From NCBI RefSeq assembly GCF_032854445.1, contig NC_088304.1, positions 36,131,551 to 36,195,550 on the forward strand: DNA of 64,000 bases, read 5' to 3'. This document shows positions 1 through 12,532 of this stretch, in pieces. A model generated the notes under the pieces. The model saw only the letters and a program-made list of their open reading frames with translations. It made no database searches and had not been told where the DNA came from. The position numbers and the translations under genes were made by a program. The DNA is from Liolophura sinensis. Its lineage: Eukaryota; Mollusca; Polyplacophora; Chitonida; Chitonidae. How positions within the stretch are numbered: the stretch's first letter is position 1; each line of letters starts with the position of its first letter.

Positions 1-1211
1 GCTTTCATCTCATCAATGAGGAACTCATAAAACTTACGCCAACCATTGCAAAACTGATTCAAAACTATGTGCTTTGTTTTTTGTGTACAGGAGGGTTTAT
101 GTCTGACAATTCAGCTATGTGCTTTGTTTTTGTGTACAGCAGGGTTCACGTCTGAGAATTCAGTGAATGGGTGTTCATAAAACACTTAGGTGATACACAA
201 GCTTGGCAGCGTAGGAAAACAGAAAGCCACAAGTTTTAGTGTAATTTGGACATCATTTCAACCCGAGGATGGCCCAACCCTGCGGAACCGTAAAAGTGAC
301 ATGCCCAGAAAGAGTGTAAATAGAAAAAAAATAACAACGAAACTTTCATTTATGTCTTTTTCACAAGACTTAATAAAGATTTCGGGACCACGAGATCAGA
401 CCAATAAAAAAACACAGTTATTGTGGTGCGCACGAGATCTTTGTTAGTCGTACGCAGAAATACATTTAATCTGAAGTACTGCTTTGTTTCAGTCACGACG
501 GTATCCTAGTTCGCACTTTGAGAATATTTTACAAAAATGAAATTTACAACAATCATGTTTAGAGACAATTTAAAAAACATACAGACATCTAATTATTATA
601 ATGTGTCAAAACCATATTTATGTATTAATTTGGTTGGGACCTTTCCGGCGCCCAAGACATTTTTCGCGTAAAAATATTGTGCTTGTAGATATGTATCTTT
701 TTTTATTTTTATATTTTTCACTGACTGCCTGAACCGCCCTTTAACGAGTACAATATTGCTATTTAAAATTCTTCAGCAAAGAATCACTAATGAAAAAAAT
801 CAATAAATAAATAATTTTCTAACACATTTATGACTTCATTTATCAACTGATAAAGCCTTGTGGTCATCTGGTCGTACTTGTAGCGATTTCGAACTCTTTG
901 TGCGACATAACTAGACATCGAACCCGGGCTCCTAGTCTTGGCAATACAGTATAGGGTTGAGCTTTATATCTCGTTAGATGGCGGCCACTCAGAAAATTTA
1001 CTAATTACTTGCACAATTATATCCAACTGTCCCATAGCACATGAAAATAAAAAAGAAAGATTAGGTATTATCTCTCGTAGATGATGCAAATTAGTTACCT
1101 GTTCCCAGTTTCGCGTGACCTGCCCTACGTAATGTTCACGTGACCTGTCCTGCGTAATGTCCACGTGCCCGTGGTTGTAATGACAAGCACGCGATGGGAT
1201 CACAGCCTTAT
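1..1211. other. AT-rich stretch, no gene recognised
   Basis: No ORF here has recognisable protein character or convincing splice sites. A short direct repeat of the 'ATGTGCTTTGTTTT' type lies near 67-130. I see nothing else that I can support. Confidence 0.5.
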
Positions 1212-2402
1212 AAATAGCCTACCTTGGCGAGTATGCTATACCTAAAACACTCATCAGTAAATAGCCATATTTCTGTCATACAGGTTAAGATCTAAACGTC
1301 TACACTGACATGTGTTGGAGACAGTATTTGTATATGTATATATTTTAAATAGCCTACCTTGGCGAGTACGCTATACCTAAAACACTCATCAGTAAATAGC
1401 CATATTTCTGTCATACAGGTTAAGATCTAAACGTCTACACTGACATGTGTCGGAGACAGTATTTGTATATGTATATATTTTAAATAGCCTACCTTGGCGA
1501 GTACGCTATACCTAAAACACTCATCAGTAAATAGCCATATTTCTGTCATACAGGTTAAGATCTAAACGTCTACACTGACATGTGTCGGAGACAGTATTTG
1601 TATATGTATATATTTTAAATAGCCTACCTTGGCGAGTATGCTATACCTAAAACACTCATCAGTAAATAGCCATATTTCTGTCATACAGGTTAAGATCTAA
1701 ACGTCTACATTGACATGTGTCGGAGACAGTATTTGTATATGTATATATTTTAAATAGCCTACCTTGGCGAGTACGCTATACCTAAAACACTCATCAGTAA
1801 ACAGCCATATTTCTGTCATACAGGTTAAGATCTAAACGTCTACATTGACATGTCTCGGAGACAGCATTCGTATATGTATATATTTTAAATAGCCTACCTT
1901 GGCGAGTACGCTATATCTAAAACACTCATCAGTAGATAGCCATATTTCTGTCATACAGGTTAAGATCTAAACGTCTACATTGACATGTGTCGGAGACAGC
2001 ATTCGTATATGTATATATTTTAAATAGCCTACCTTGGCGAGTACGCTATACCTAAAACACTCATCAGTAAATAGCCATATTTCTGTCATACAGGTTAAGA
2101 TCTAAACGTCTACACTGACATGTGTCGGAGACAGTAATTGTATATGTATATATTTTAAATAGCCTACCTTGGCGAGTACGCTTTATCTAAAACACTCATC
2201 AGTAAATAAGATGTAAACGTCTACATTGACACGTGTCGGAGACAGTATTTGTATATGTATATATTTTAAATAGCCTACCTTGGCGAGTATGCTATACCTA
2301 AAACACTCATCAGTAAATAGCCATATTTCTGTCATACAGGTTAAGATCTAAACGTCTACATTGACATGTGTTGGAGACAGTATTTGTATATGTATATATT
2401 TT
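1212..2402. repeat. 135-bp tandem repeat, nine copies
   Basis: The word AGCCTACCTTGGCGAGTA recurs at 1216, 1351, 1486, 1621, 1756, 1891, 2026, 2161 and 2272, a period of exactly 135 bp except for the eighth unit, which is 111 bp because 24 bp in its middle are missing. Units differ by only a few substitutions, so the array is young or homogenised. The first unit starts within TATAAATAGCC and the last runs into a T-rich tract. No long reading frame is kept through the array, so a coding role is unlikely. Confidence 0.95.
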
Positions 2403-5400
2403 TTTATATTGATTTTGACTATACTGAGAGTCAACAAGCGATGGCTCTGGTTCTATGTGGGTGTTCCCCGTTCGGTCCGTCTCACTTGTCACGTTATATA
2501 CACAAGCCTTGTTAAACATGGGCAAGTGTGTTTTGATAGATGTAGGAATACTGTAATCATACATGTATCCTTACAATCAGAGTTTTGGTGACGCATTGTC
2601 ATATATTAACCTTGATTATTGGAGTTAGATATACATTGGTTTCGACTTGTAAAGTAGGAAGACTGCTTATCCATGACGTATATGACATACATGAGTTTTA
2701 GACTACACTATGAGTTGTGAAACGGCTATTTGGGTACCGCCTATCCCAGTGATACAAAAGCGGCGTAGAGTTGGTAGCTAGCATTGCAGCTCTGTAATTT
2801 GTACTGTATTGGTGTTCGGTGTTGTTGGAGTATAGGCCTATCCGTGTATTTATGGTTGTGGTGTCCATGGATTGGTTTTTGGCGGATGCAGTGCTTGATG
2901 AGTTGACGGGTACATGTATAGCTGTAATCGGAGTTGGCTTCAGGTACGACGTGTTAGGAATTGTACTAAAACATAATGCGATTGTTATAATTATTTCTTG
3001 ATATTTGCCGATTACGGCAGACAGTATCTTCATACTTACAATTACCATTCCGCTATTTATGTTATAAAATGTTTGTCTTCGTTTTGTTACGGGTGTAAAC
3101 GTACTGGAATTTCAAAATTCTATTAAATTTATTATTTTAGTCTAACATTCTCATCAGCTACCATCCATTTATCTTCGATGTTGCATCTGATTGTATTGTG
3201 TTTGTTTCAGGGGTTTTTATTATACCTTAATGGCATAAAACTGCAATATTCGTAACCCTGGCGTTCTCTCCTTCAATGGAGGCTCACGCGTCAGCGACAT
3301 CCGACACATGCAACTGTATACTGTATGGGGTTTTCTTTCCACGACGATTACATGATAACATGCTACATGCTCGATTCGAAACACCACCCACTGACTACTG
3401 TATTTTCACAGATTACATAAATATATTTATAATTTATACGAAACCCGGATTCGCCACATAAATCTGCTTGATCGGAACAAGATTACATGCAAAGGGAAGT
3501 TTTCTTACATACACGGTGTTATCTTTTATGACACTCCACCCAATTGGCGAAGGACCCTGAGAGCGCATGTACACAGGCTAGATCAGTCGGTAGGCCATCG
3601 GAGGCCGAGCTAGTATAGCCTGTATGTACCTGTGAATATATATCTGTGTTAAGGCTCACACACAAAGCTATCAAATAATAGGGTAGTATGCCACGCTAAG
3701 GATTAAATGTACACATTGCCATGCAGTCAATAGCTAGGACTTGTCAAACTGACCCTACAACTCGGGCCAATACATGCAAGTCTCTATGCAACTGAATTTA
3801 GATATTCAATGAATTTTTATTCCAAACGTGTAAGTTACACTGGCCTTTAATTGTCACCAGTATAAAAGTGTACCCCTATACGGTGCAGAGTATTTTAGAG
3901 GGTAATAAACACGTATGTTTGCTCTGAACACAGCACTTCGTGGTCACGTCAGTGGCATTGCATCTAAAGTAAACTTCAAGCTTACTGATATAATAATTAA
4001 TGAATTGGTTACTGTGTCTTTTTATTGCGACGCATCGATAGTAAATAAACCCAGGAAACTGTATCTTGAAAAAAGCTGATAACGTTATCTAGTTTGGAAA
4101 CAACAATGCTACAATCCGAACTATTCGCTCGGCTGGTATATAAATGTTAAGCATGTGAACTTCTTCCATGTATAGTCACGCAGTTATGTGAGCCATGTAG
4201 TGAAATGCAGTACTACATTTTGGCCATACAAACCACAGGCAAGGAATTTAAACGTAACTTATTCAGTATTCAATTAGGTAGGCCTACATATTTCTGTTAA
4301 CAGGCAGAAGTGCCCAGTTACTAGTGATACACACGAGACTTTCTTACCTGCTGGGCAGAGAGACAGGAACAGATGCATCCCATTTTTCACATGACTGTCA
4401 CATGGCTCTATGCCAGCTTTCGGTCCCACTTCGGCAAATCTCGGTCATGTCCGCTGCGAGCAGAGATAACAAGCGTCACTTACATGTTTAGTATATGTTA
4501 ACATGAACTCACGCAGGGCGATGTTCACCTTTAGTGCGTGTTATCGTTCTGTCGAGGTCAAACTGTTCCTGCTCTAACCACATGTGTAGCCTTTCACCAC
4601 TGGAGAACAGTATTCAAATCCATCTCCAACAGGTTAGCCTCTCCACACAGTTATTGTCTACAAATGTTAGGTCTACGTGCAATAGCTGCCTGGTCTCAAA
4701 TTAGAACTGAAGAAATATCCGGTCCAATCGAATTCTTACTTCGGTGATCTGGGAAGTCAAGTCTTCTCTTTCACTCCGTTGTATGCTGAAACGACAGTTC
4801 TGATTGGCTGTATGGTTTGACAATTTTCAGAGTCACTGTACGTACTTGTAAGAGCTAGCGGGCAACAGGTAGCCTACTACAGACAGCAGCTACACCATCC
4901 GCGGCAACCATACAATAGTTATTGTGCAATCGAACTGCTTGTATTCATCTACGTCTACACGTGTTAAACCTTTAATATGCAAAACGTCACACGGTGTCAC
5001 AATTCGGTGATAGTATTCATAAATTTCTATATCTATCCATGCTTCATGGGGAAATGTAAGTCTGTGTTCAGTGGCAACCTGATGTGGCGTCACTAGCTGG
5101 TGTCTGTTTCATGAAGGTCACTCAATAGCTATGTTTGCCCTTAACCACCATGGCGACGTATATTGTTGAGGCATGAAGTGCACTTAGCTAAAGGCTACTT
5201 AACATTACGTATGATTCATGAAAAAGACCCTACGTCACAATTAGAGCATGGTCAGAAAAGACCGTAAAATCCTATAATTCAGATGCTTTTTATCCCGCTG
5301 AAATGAATGTAAAAAAATAATATAAACGACTTTCATGGACAGTGCTAATGGTCTGTCCCCAGACATATTGTTCGTTAGTGTTTTCTTGGCCGTTAAGTTT

Positions 5401-6737
5401 ACCTTTCAACTGGAGAGTTGTTTCAGTTCCAGACTCGAACAGGGGATACTATAACCGCCACGTGCTGTCATGAGGGTTTCGCTGGTACAAATGATTAAAG
5501 TGTCGCTAACCCTATCGCTACCACGCTGAGGTTTATCAGCTACCCAAGAAAAGGTTGGTTTATTTCGAGCATTCATTTTGCTTCACCCCTAATTTCTTGG
5601 TACGGCGTCAGACACCACTCATTCCATCATGTAGTCAGTGTTTTCAGGACGTTAGTGGCAATAAACTGTCGACAGCAGTGGTATAATCCATTTAACGTGG
5701 TTTGACTTGAAGTCTGCTGGAGATCATTCGTGTTCACTGATTTTATGGCAACAAAATCTGCACGTCACCTCTGATATAATCGACCGCCATAAAAGGAAAA
5801 ACTCTACAGAATAGCTTTAAACAGCTTAAATATCAATTTGAATAAATCACATAAAATTAATGCTATTTATTTCAAAATCTTCAGCTCCGAATTACATAGT
5901 TGTAACATAATACGACCCCTGAAACCATCCAGAGGATCAGACAGAACCGTATTGCACATGTTCATCTGCACAAGTTTTTGCATATACACCATAAAAACTA
6001 GACAACATGCCATCACTCACATATAAAAAAATTGCTTATTATTCTGTGGTGAAAAAAGGTCTTCCTGATCGCTTTCATCGTAGAAACATCTTGCATAGGT
6101 ATCTGGAGGCAATCAACATGCAACATGTTACAATCAACATGCAACATGCTACACAGATTTCCTCTCATGGAATACAACAATAAACTTCACATATATTATA
6201 AAACTAACTAAACAACGACTGTCTCGTTGAGAATCTACATACCTAGTGATAACTATAATGTCAGGATGTAGCATGTATATGTTAACTTACCAAGGTATAT
6301 GACATATGACACAGTCGGATTCAAGCTTTTAACAGTTTAGGTCCATACACACTGTGCAACATTAGTCTTGCATGTCTTAGGAGAAAAACTCTGTAAAAAT
6401 AGGCTACATGCATGTCTTCACATTCATAATACAAGACAAAGTCTCGATTAAGGACTACCTCTAGATAAAGGTTACCAAAAAGGTACTGTAAACAGCAAAG
6501 CGACAATAACCGAATACAAAGATTTGATATGAAGAAAGGAATACAACAAATTAAAGATATATCGCTGTTTGCTTTCATGCTTGTTGACTTTGGCATATCT
6601 GCTTAACATAAATTAACACTACAAAAGCAATAACGTCAATACCAGAGCTTTGTTTCTACGCATACAAAACATCGAACATAAATGACATCTGGTAAGGCGG
6701 ACGTTCATGTATATATGGGGCCAACATTCATTTATTT
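2403..6737. other. No gene recognised
   Basis: Only short ORFs without family resemblance are present. The minus-strand ORF 4890-5093 has protein-like composition but no secure splice sites (see rejected list). A small imperfect inverted repeat (ACAGGCTA ... TAGCCTGT) lies around 3573-3625. A 20-bp direct duplication around CAATCAACATGCAACATG lies near 6112-6152. Confidence 0.4.
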
Positions 6738-6850
6738 ACTATTTATTTAATTAGCGCTTTACGCCGTACGCAAGAATATTTCACTTATACCATGGCGGCC
6801 AGCGCAATAGTAGGAAGAATCCTGGCAGACCCTAAGGGCGACACATAACC
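6738..6850 (-). mobile_element. SINE fragment (tRNA-derived family A, 3' part)
   Basis: The stretch from ACGCCGTACGCAAGAATATT through CACTTATACCATGGCGGCCAGC matches, in reverse orientation, the 3' body of the full SINE at 53740-53995. The tRNA-like head is missing, so this is a truncated, diverged copy. Confidence 0.75.
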
Positions 6851-9248
6851 ATCAGCTGGTTTACCCATATTAAGGTTACCCATTCCCATGCCACAAGCAC
6901 ACTTGTATACGGTTACTTGTAGCTTAGCTCTAGTCTTCCAAGACCTTTAAGTACATTATTACCTCTTAAACTTCTGGGCTCTGCTTCACAAAAGTTCTTT
7001 TGCCTAAGCAATGTAATACCATACTCACGACATGTCTGACCAAAGTTTTGCCGAGAAGAAGACACCATTTTGGATTTAGGCAAAAAACTGTTGACTTCAG
7101 CAATTTATTGGACTTGGAAGTTTTGTAAAGCAAGACTGCCCGACCCTTGGGAATATCCCAGACAAAGACCACACTGTTCAACATTTTCTGCAGGATTTCT
7201 TTTGTCCTATAACATTCCTCTTCTTCAATGTTACATGTATGGTTAGCATTTGGAGGATTTTACATTTAACAATACAGAGTATAGGTTTTACCATTTTCTA
7301 CTACTTTATTATTTCACATGCACAATACTTAAGATGCCAACACAACATGAAAGTCATTATGCTGAAATGTAGAAACAAAAACAACTCCTATGATCACATG
7401 ATCAGTTTAAATGCAGTTGGTATGTGAGCTCTAACTCTTCAACCTTTTCGTATGTTTGCTTTTCTATTCAAGCATACTCCAACAAAACCACCGTAATTTT
7501 GTCTCCAAAATCAAATTAAAAATATGCATAAATTGGGATGAAAATTGTCCTTTCATTTGTGAAAAGGCTGAGGAATTTGGAGACAGTGTGCATGTACATT
7601 TCTATCCTTTTAGAAAAAAACAAAACAGGTACATATAAAAGCATACCCTGTAACCCAGGCCATGTGGGTATTGCAAGGGTAAACTGTAAATTCATGGACA
7701 ATAATATAATAGTAATAATTAAAAATAATTTTAAAAAGTTCTGAAAAACCTTGTCTTTAACAGTGTTGATTTGAGAGTAATTTATAAGAAATACAGGCAT
7801 AAAATGGTCAGAAACAGAAGTGCTTTGAAATGACAATACTGTAGAAGAGACAAAAATGACATGAAATTTTTCAAATGATGATTTGGATGTGTTACACACC
7901 GACAATGTAGAAAAATGTTGACTGATGTCCACAATACTTGTGTAAAAATAATGTAAAGCATGAAATCTAAAAATAAATACATGTACAAACTCAATTTGAA
8001 AATAGTGGTAATGATAGTGGAGATTATGATGGTGGAGATGATGGCGAGGTCTAGAACACAGTCATTCAACGAAACAATGAAATCGTCAAAAACACACCAG
8101 ATATTCCCTGGGAACCTCAGGCAAATTGACAGAATACAAACAGTGTAGCCAACATGTTACCTGCACTTTCTAAATCATGTTAAACAAAACAAAAGCAGTT
8201 TGTGCATAAAATTAAAAAGACGATTTTTTAATTGAGCAATAAATAGGAATTAACCTGTACACTCAGGCTAGTAAAAAAATTATTTTGAAATAAGGGCACT
8301 TTACGAACAATGATTCTAGATTTATTTGGGGCCCTCGTCCTTAACACTTACTGCCCTCCCTAAGAATTGTCAACCTTTGGAACCAATCGGTCCCTGACAT
8401 ATTTCAAACTCCTTTGTATATTAAAAGGAGATGGTTGTTAGAAAATCGATAGTAAAAATGTTTTCTTTATTGAAGATTTATGTGCACAAATATTTGAACC
8501 TCTGCATCTGGCATAGGACAGGTATTTATTCTGAAGCCAGTATCTTACCTTTGAAATAACTGATGATCATTACATGAAAGTACCAATCATGCAAGAAATA
8601 CAATACACTTTCAATAATACCATGCAGTTGATATATATAAAAATTTGATTTTCTTGTTTTCTGATTTACTGGAGCTCACATATTTCAGAAATTTTTTTTT
8701 AAAAAAAGTTGCACAGAAGAAATTCTTTGGGACAACACAAGTTTGGAAAATAAATGAGACAAACAGTTAAGTCACTTCTTTCTAAAACAAAACAAAAAGA
8801 CCACAAAAACAGCTCAATGTGAAAATTTCAGACTTTTTGAGCGACTTTCAAATGACATTTGATTTAACAAGTTTTTCTGCACAGACTTGGGTAAGAGCGA
8901 ATGTCTCCAGACTACTGAACTACATATTCTATTCAGTAAACAGTTTTGACATATTTGAGACATATCAAAGATGTAAAGCCTCAATGTGATGTTCCGAAGA
9001 CACCAATTACAGTAACAACAACAACAACTGACCATCAACAATTTGTTGGCATACAAGTCCATTAATGTAAAATTTAGCCCTAGGTATTTTTTTTTTCAGA
9101 GAAGATGTACATATGAGACACTACCTACAGGTAATACGTATGTACAGATACATCCTTGTCAAATCTTTTCTCCTATAAGAAAAAGTTCTAATACACCTGA
9201 GTCCAAGCCACATGTATTGTCTGTGCGTGTAATGACTAGAAAAATCAC
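6851..9248. other. AT-rich stretch, no gene recognised
   Basis: The ORFs here (for example minus 7516-7932) are rich in Phe/Ile/Leu from AT-rich DNA and show no conserved motif or good splice context. The stretch could be a 3' UTR or intergenic; I cannot tell. Confidence 0.4.
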
Positions 9249-9470
9249 TCATGATTGTCTGTTGGACACTGAGTCAGTTTGTCTGTCTGCATTCCTGAAA
9301 GATGCTGATTACCATGTCTGTTGGATAGGGAGTCTGTTTGTCTGTCTGCATTCCTTGGAGACACTGACCATCATGTCTGTCAGACAGTGGGTCTGCTTTT
9401 CTTTTAGACCTGCATTCCTTGGAAACATTGATTATCCTGTCTGTCAGACAGTGAGTCGGTTCCTTTAGTA
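9249..9470. repeat. Degenerate ~60-bp tandem repeat, about four copies
   Basis: Units share GTCTGT, a short GGACACTGAGTC-like word, CTGCATTCCTTGGA and a TGATTAC-like end. They recur about every 60 bp with many substitutions. The open plus-strand frame over it is a by-product of the repeat. Confidence 0.7.
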
Positions 9471-10049
9471 TTCCTTTAGTTCATACGCACCAAAGACATC
9501 AGACAAGACATAGTATTTTTCTATCCAGTTCATCCAATTACTAATGACACGGCTCTGAATAATTATTTTTCTATCTGAAGATTTCATCATGCTGCCTTTC
9601 ACAGAACAAACTCACACCTTCTATGAGCAATAAAGCTGAACATTTCATTTTTCTTTTTTTTTTGGTCAGCTAGTGATTCACAGATGTGAAGGAATCACAT
9701 ACATATAACTTCTGGCACCCAAAATCAAGGCATCAGAAATCCCAATTAAACTGAAACTGCAGACTAATACTTGTACAGCTACATTTACCCGCTTTCTCAA
9801 TTGTTTTCCTTATTTACTCATTCTTCATCCAAAATGAGATAAGTCTTAGAAGTGATTCTTGGTTTGGACTAAAGTTTTCACAGGAGAACTTATGGGGAGG
9901 TACATGTATTCCTGAAAAGATTCAAATACATGCATGCATTGGAAGTTGTAAAAGTAGCTGCAAGCAACTACTCAGGGCCACGGCCACTCACCCTCAGGTA
10001 CATGAAAGTGTTTGCTGTACCACACACAGACCCTGTGACTTGTGCCTTA
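9471..10049. other. No gene recognised
   Basis: Non-repetitive AT-rich sequence lying downstream of the kinase gene (which is on the minus strand). It may belong to its 3' flank; no coding signal was seen. Confidence 0.4.
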
Positions 10050-11165
10050 GTATCCTCAATCTTAGCATAGCAACATAGCCAAACCATCCTCAGTCCAACA
10101 CATAGTATCCTCAGTCCAACACAGGTATAGTATCCTCAGTCCAACACATAATATCCATATATTACACATATATATCCATAATGTCCAACACAGGTATAGT
10201 ATCCTCAGTCTAACACATGGCATCCTCAGTCCAACACATAGTGTCCTCAGTTCAATACAGGTATAGTATCCTCAGTCTAACACATAGTATCCTCAGTCCA
10301 ACTCAGGTATAGTATCCTCAGTCCTACAAAAGTACATGTATAGTATCCTCAGTCTAGCACAGTCCTACATGTACACGGGTATAGTATCCTGAGTCCTCAG
10401 TGCAATACAGGCATAGTATCCTCAGTCCAACTTGGGTATAGTATCCTCAATCCTACAAAGGTGATCCTAAGTCCAAAAAACACTTTCCTCAGTCCAACAC
10501 AGGTATAGTATCCTTAGTCCAAAACAGGTATAGCATCCTGTGTCCAACACATAGTATCCTCAGTCTAACACCGGCATACCATCCTCAGTCCAGCACACAG
10601 TATGCTCAGTCCAACACATAGCATCCTCAGTTCAGCACACAGTATGTTCAGTCCAACACATAGTATCCGCAGTCCAGCACATAGCATCCTCAGTCCAGCA
10701 CACAGTATGCTCAGTCCAAAACAGGTATAGCATCCTGTGTCCAACACATAGCATCCTCAGTCCAACACCGGCATACCATCCTCAGTCCAGCACACAGTAT
10801 GCTCAGTCCAAAACAGGTATAGCATCCTGTGTCCAACACATAGCATCCTCAGTCCAGCACACAGTATGCTCAGTCCAACACATAGTATCCTCAGTCCAGC
10901 AAATAGCATCCTCAGTCCATCACATAGCATCCTCAGTTCAGCACACAGTATGTTCAGTCCAACACATAGTATCCTCAGTCCAGCAAATAGCATCCTCAGT
11001 CCATCACATAGTATCCTCAGTCCAAAACAGGTATAGCATCCTGTGTCCAACACATAGTATCCTCAGTCCAACACTGGCATAGCATCCTCAGTTCAGCACA
11101 CAGTATGCTCAGTCCAACACATAGTATCCTCAGTCTAACAATGGCAGTCTAACTTAGTATCATCA
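10050..11165. repeat. Minisatellite based on TATCCTCAGTCCAACACA
   Basis: Some forty irregularly spaced (about 19-38 bp) variants of the word TCCTCAGTCCAACACAGGTA fill this stretch, with related sequence trailing to about 11480. Larger blocks (for example 10720-10800 compared with 10800-10870) are repeated too, showing higher-order duplication. It lies 1.4 kb or more beyond the stop codon of the minus-strand kinase gene. The antisense Leu/Cys-rich ORFs over it (10565-10747, 10757-11053) come from the repeat. Confidence 0.9.
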
Positions 11166-11858
11166 GCCAACCACTGGCACGGATTCCCAGGCCCAGTGCA
11201 TCCTCAGACACAACACAGCACTCAGAAAATGTAACAACCTTGTTTTTCTCAGCCAAACTGGAGGAACTGTATCCTGTGGCACACATAGGTTTGGTGCATA
11301 CATCTGTATTTTTAAGACAAATTTAGTCCATGAATCCTCAGTCTAAAACCAGGCACTATTCCCTCAGACAAATAAATGCACTGTATCCTTCAACACACAA
11401 TGTACCAGCATATCCTCAGTCTTACACATTGACTTTGTACTCAGTCAGATTACATCCCTTCATTTTCAGACAAATACAGGCTCTACATCCTCAGGTAAAT
11501 TCCATTCAAAGCCTTCAAACTGAAATACACAGACATGAGACAGAACATTACAAGATTTATTTCACAGTTATTATCTTTTAAACTGCAGGATTTAACAATT
11601 TCTTTTCTTCTGACATTTTGTACGTGAATGTACATAAACATGTATAAAACAATCATCAGATACACAAATTATTCAGACGAACCTTCACTGGCTCCTTTGG
11701 CTGGAATACAGCTCTGGGCAGTTTGAAGTAAGAAAGTTGATAGGTAAATGAGGAAGGCCACGGATTTACTCTGGACTCTCCAGTTCTCTCCACACAGAAG
11801 CCTCAAGGCTGTTATCAGGTTGTGTAATTATAAATGAAAAATTCTGGGAACTCTACTA

Positions 11859-11938
11859 CAGGTAGGTTGTAATCTTGTTTGTAATCTACAGGTAGGTTGT
11901 AAACTTGTTTGCAATCTACAGGTAGGTTGTAATCTTAA
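11859..11938. repeat. 30-bp direct repeat, three copies
   Basis: CAGGTAGGTTGTAA occurs at 11859, 11889 and 11919, a period of exactly 30 bp, with TCTTGTTTG-type sequence between copies. Confidence 0.9.
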
Positions 11939-12014
11939 GTTGTGGTCGCTTGTTATCACATATTTTTTTGTTTCTATTATATTACCAAATCAAATAAATG
12001 AAGCAAATTATTCT

Positions 12015-12243
12015 GTTATTTACTTATTTGATTGGTGTTTTACTCCATACTCAAGAATATTTCACTCATACAACGACGGCCAGCATTATGGCTGGAGGAA
12101 ACCATGCTAACCCACGACCATCCGTAGGTTGCTGGTGGACCTCACGGACAGCCAGCGAGGAAACCAGCTAGACTTGAGCTCACAGCAATTGCATTGGTGA
12201 GAGGCACCACTCAGGCTTGCTAACCCCCTCGACCACGAAGGCC
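12015..12243 (-). mobile_element. SINE (tRNA-derived family A), near full length
   Basis: In reverse orientation this matches the full copy at 53740-53995: TTGATTGGTGTTTTACTCC, CAAGAATATTTCACTCATAC, GGCCAGCATTATGG, CCACGACCATCCG, AGGTTGCTGG and a tRNA-like head ending in GGCCC. It is well diverged and lies about 300 bp beyond the stop codon of the kinase gene, so it could be in that gene's 3' UTR. Confidence 0.85.
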
Positions 12244-12532
12244 CAAATTATTCTGTCAAAATAATTGACTGATACTGCAGGTTGAAATTTTATAGTACAA
12301 TCCACTACAGGATCCTCACTGGAACCATGTAGCTTTGCTGGCTGAAACTACAAGCAATAATTTAAGTAAAAACAATGCACATAATGTATACTTCTACTGT
12401 CTGTAGAACTATAACTAAATAATTTGTTAACATCATCACTGTTAGCAAGCCCAAAAAAAAAAACTACAAAAAAAAAAAAAACACTCATGTAAATTGCTAA
12501 CTACATGTATTCAATGTGAGGTGTACATGAAT

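Noticed and set aside
4890-5093. Minus-strand ORF of 67 aa with protein-like composition (AWIDIEIYEYYHRIV)
   Set aside because: An acceptor-like GAACACAG precedes it, but no good donor follows and no partner exon or family was found. A profile search or transcript could revive it.
10050-11165. CRISPR-like look of regularly repeated short words
   Set aside because: The repeats are directly adjacent or irregular, with no unique spacers, and the DNA is animal. The same holds for the other arrays in the window.
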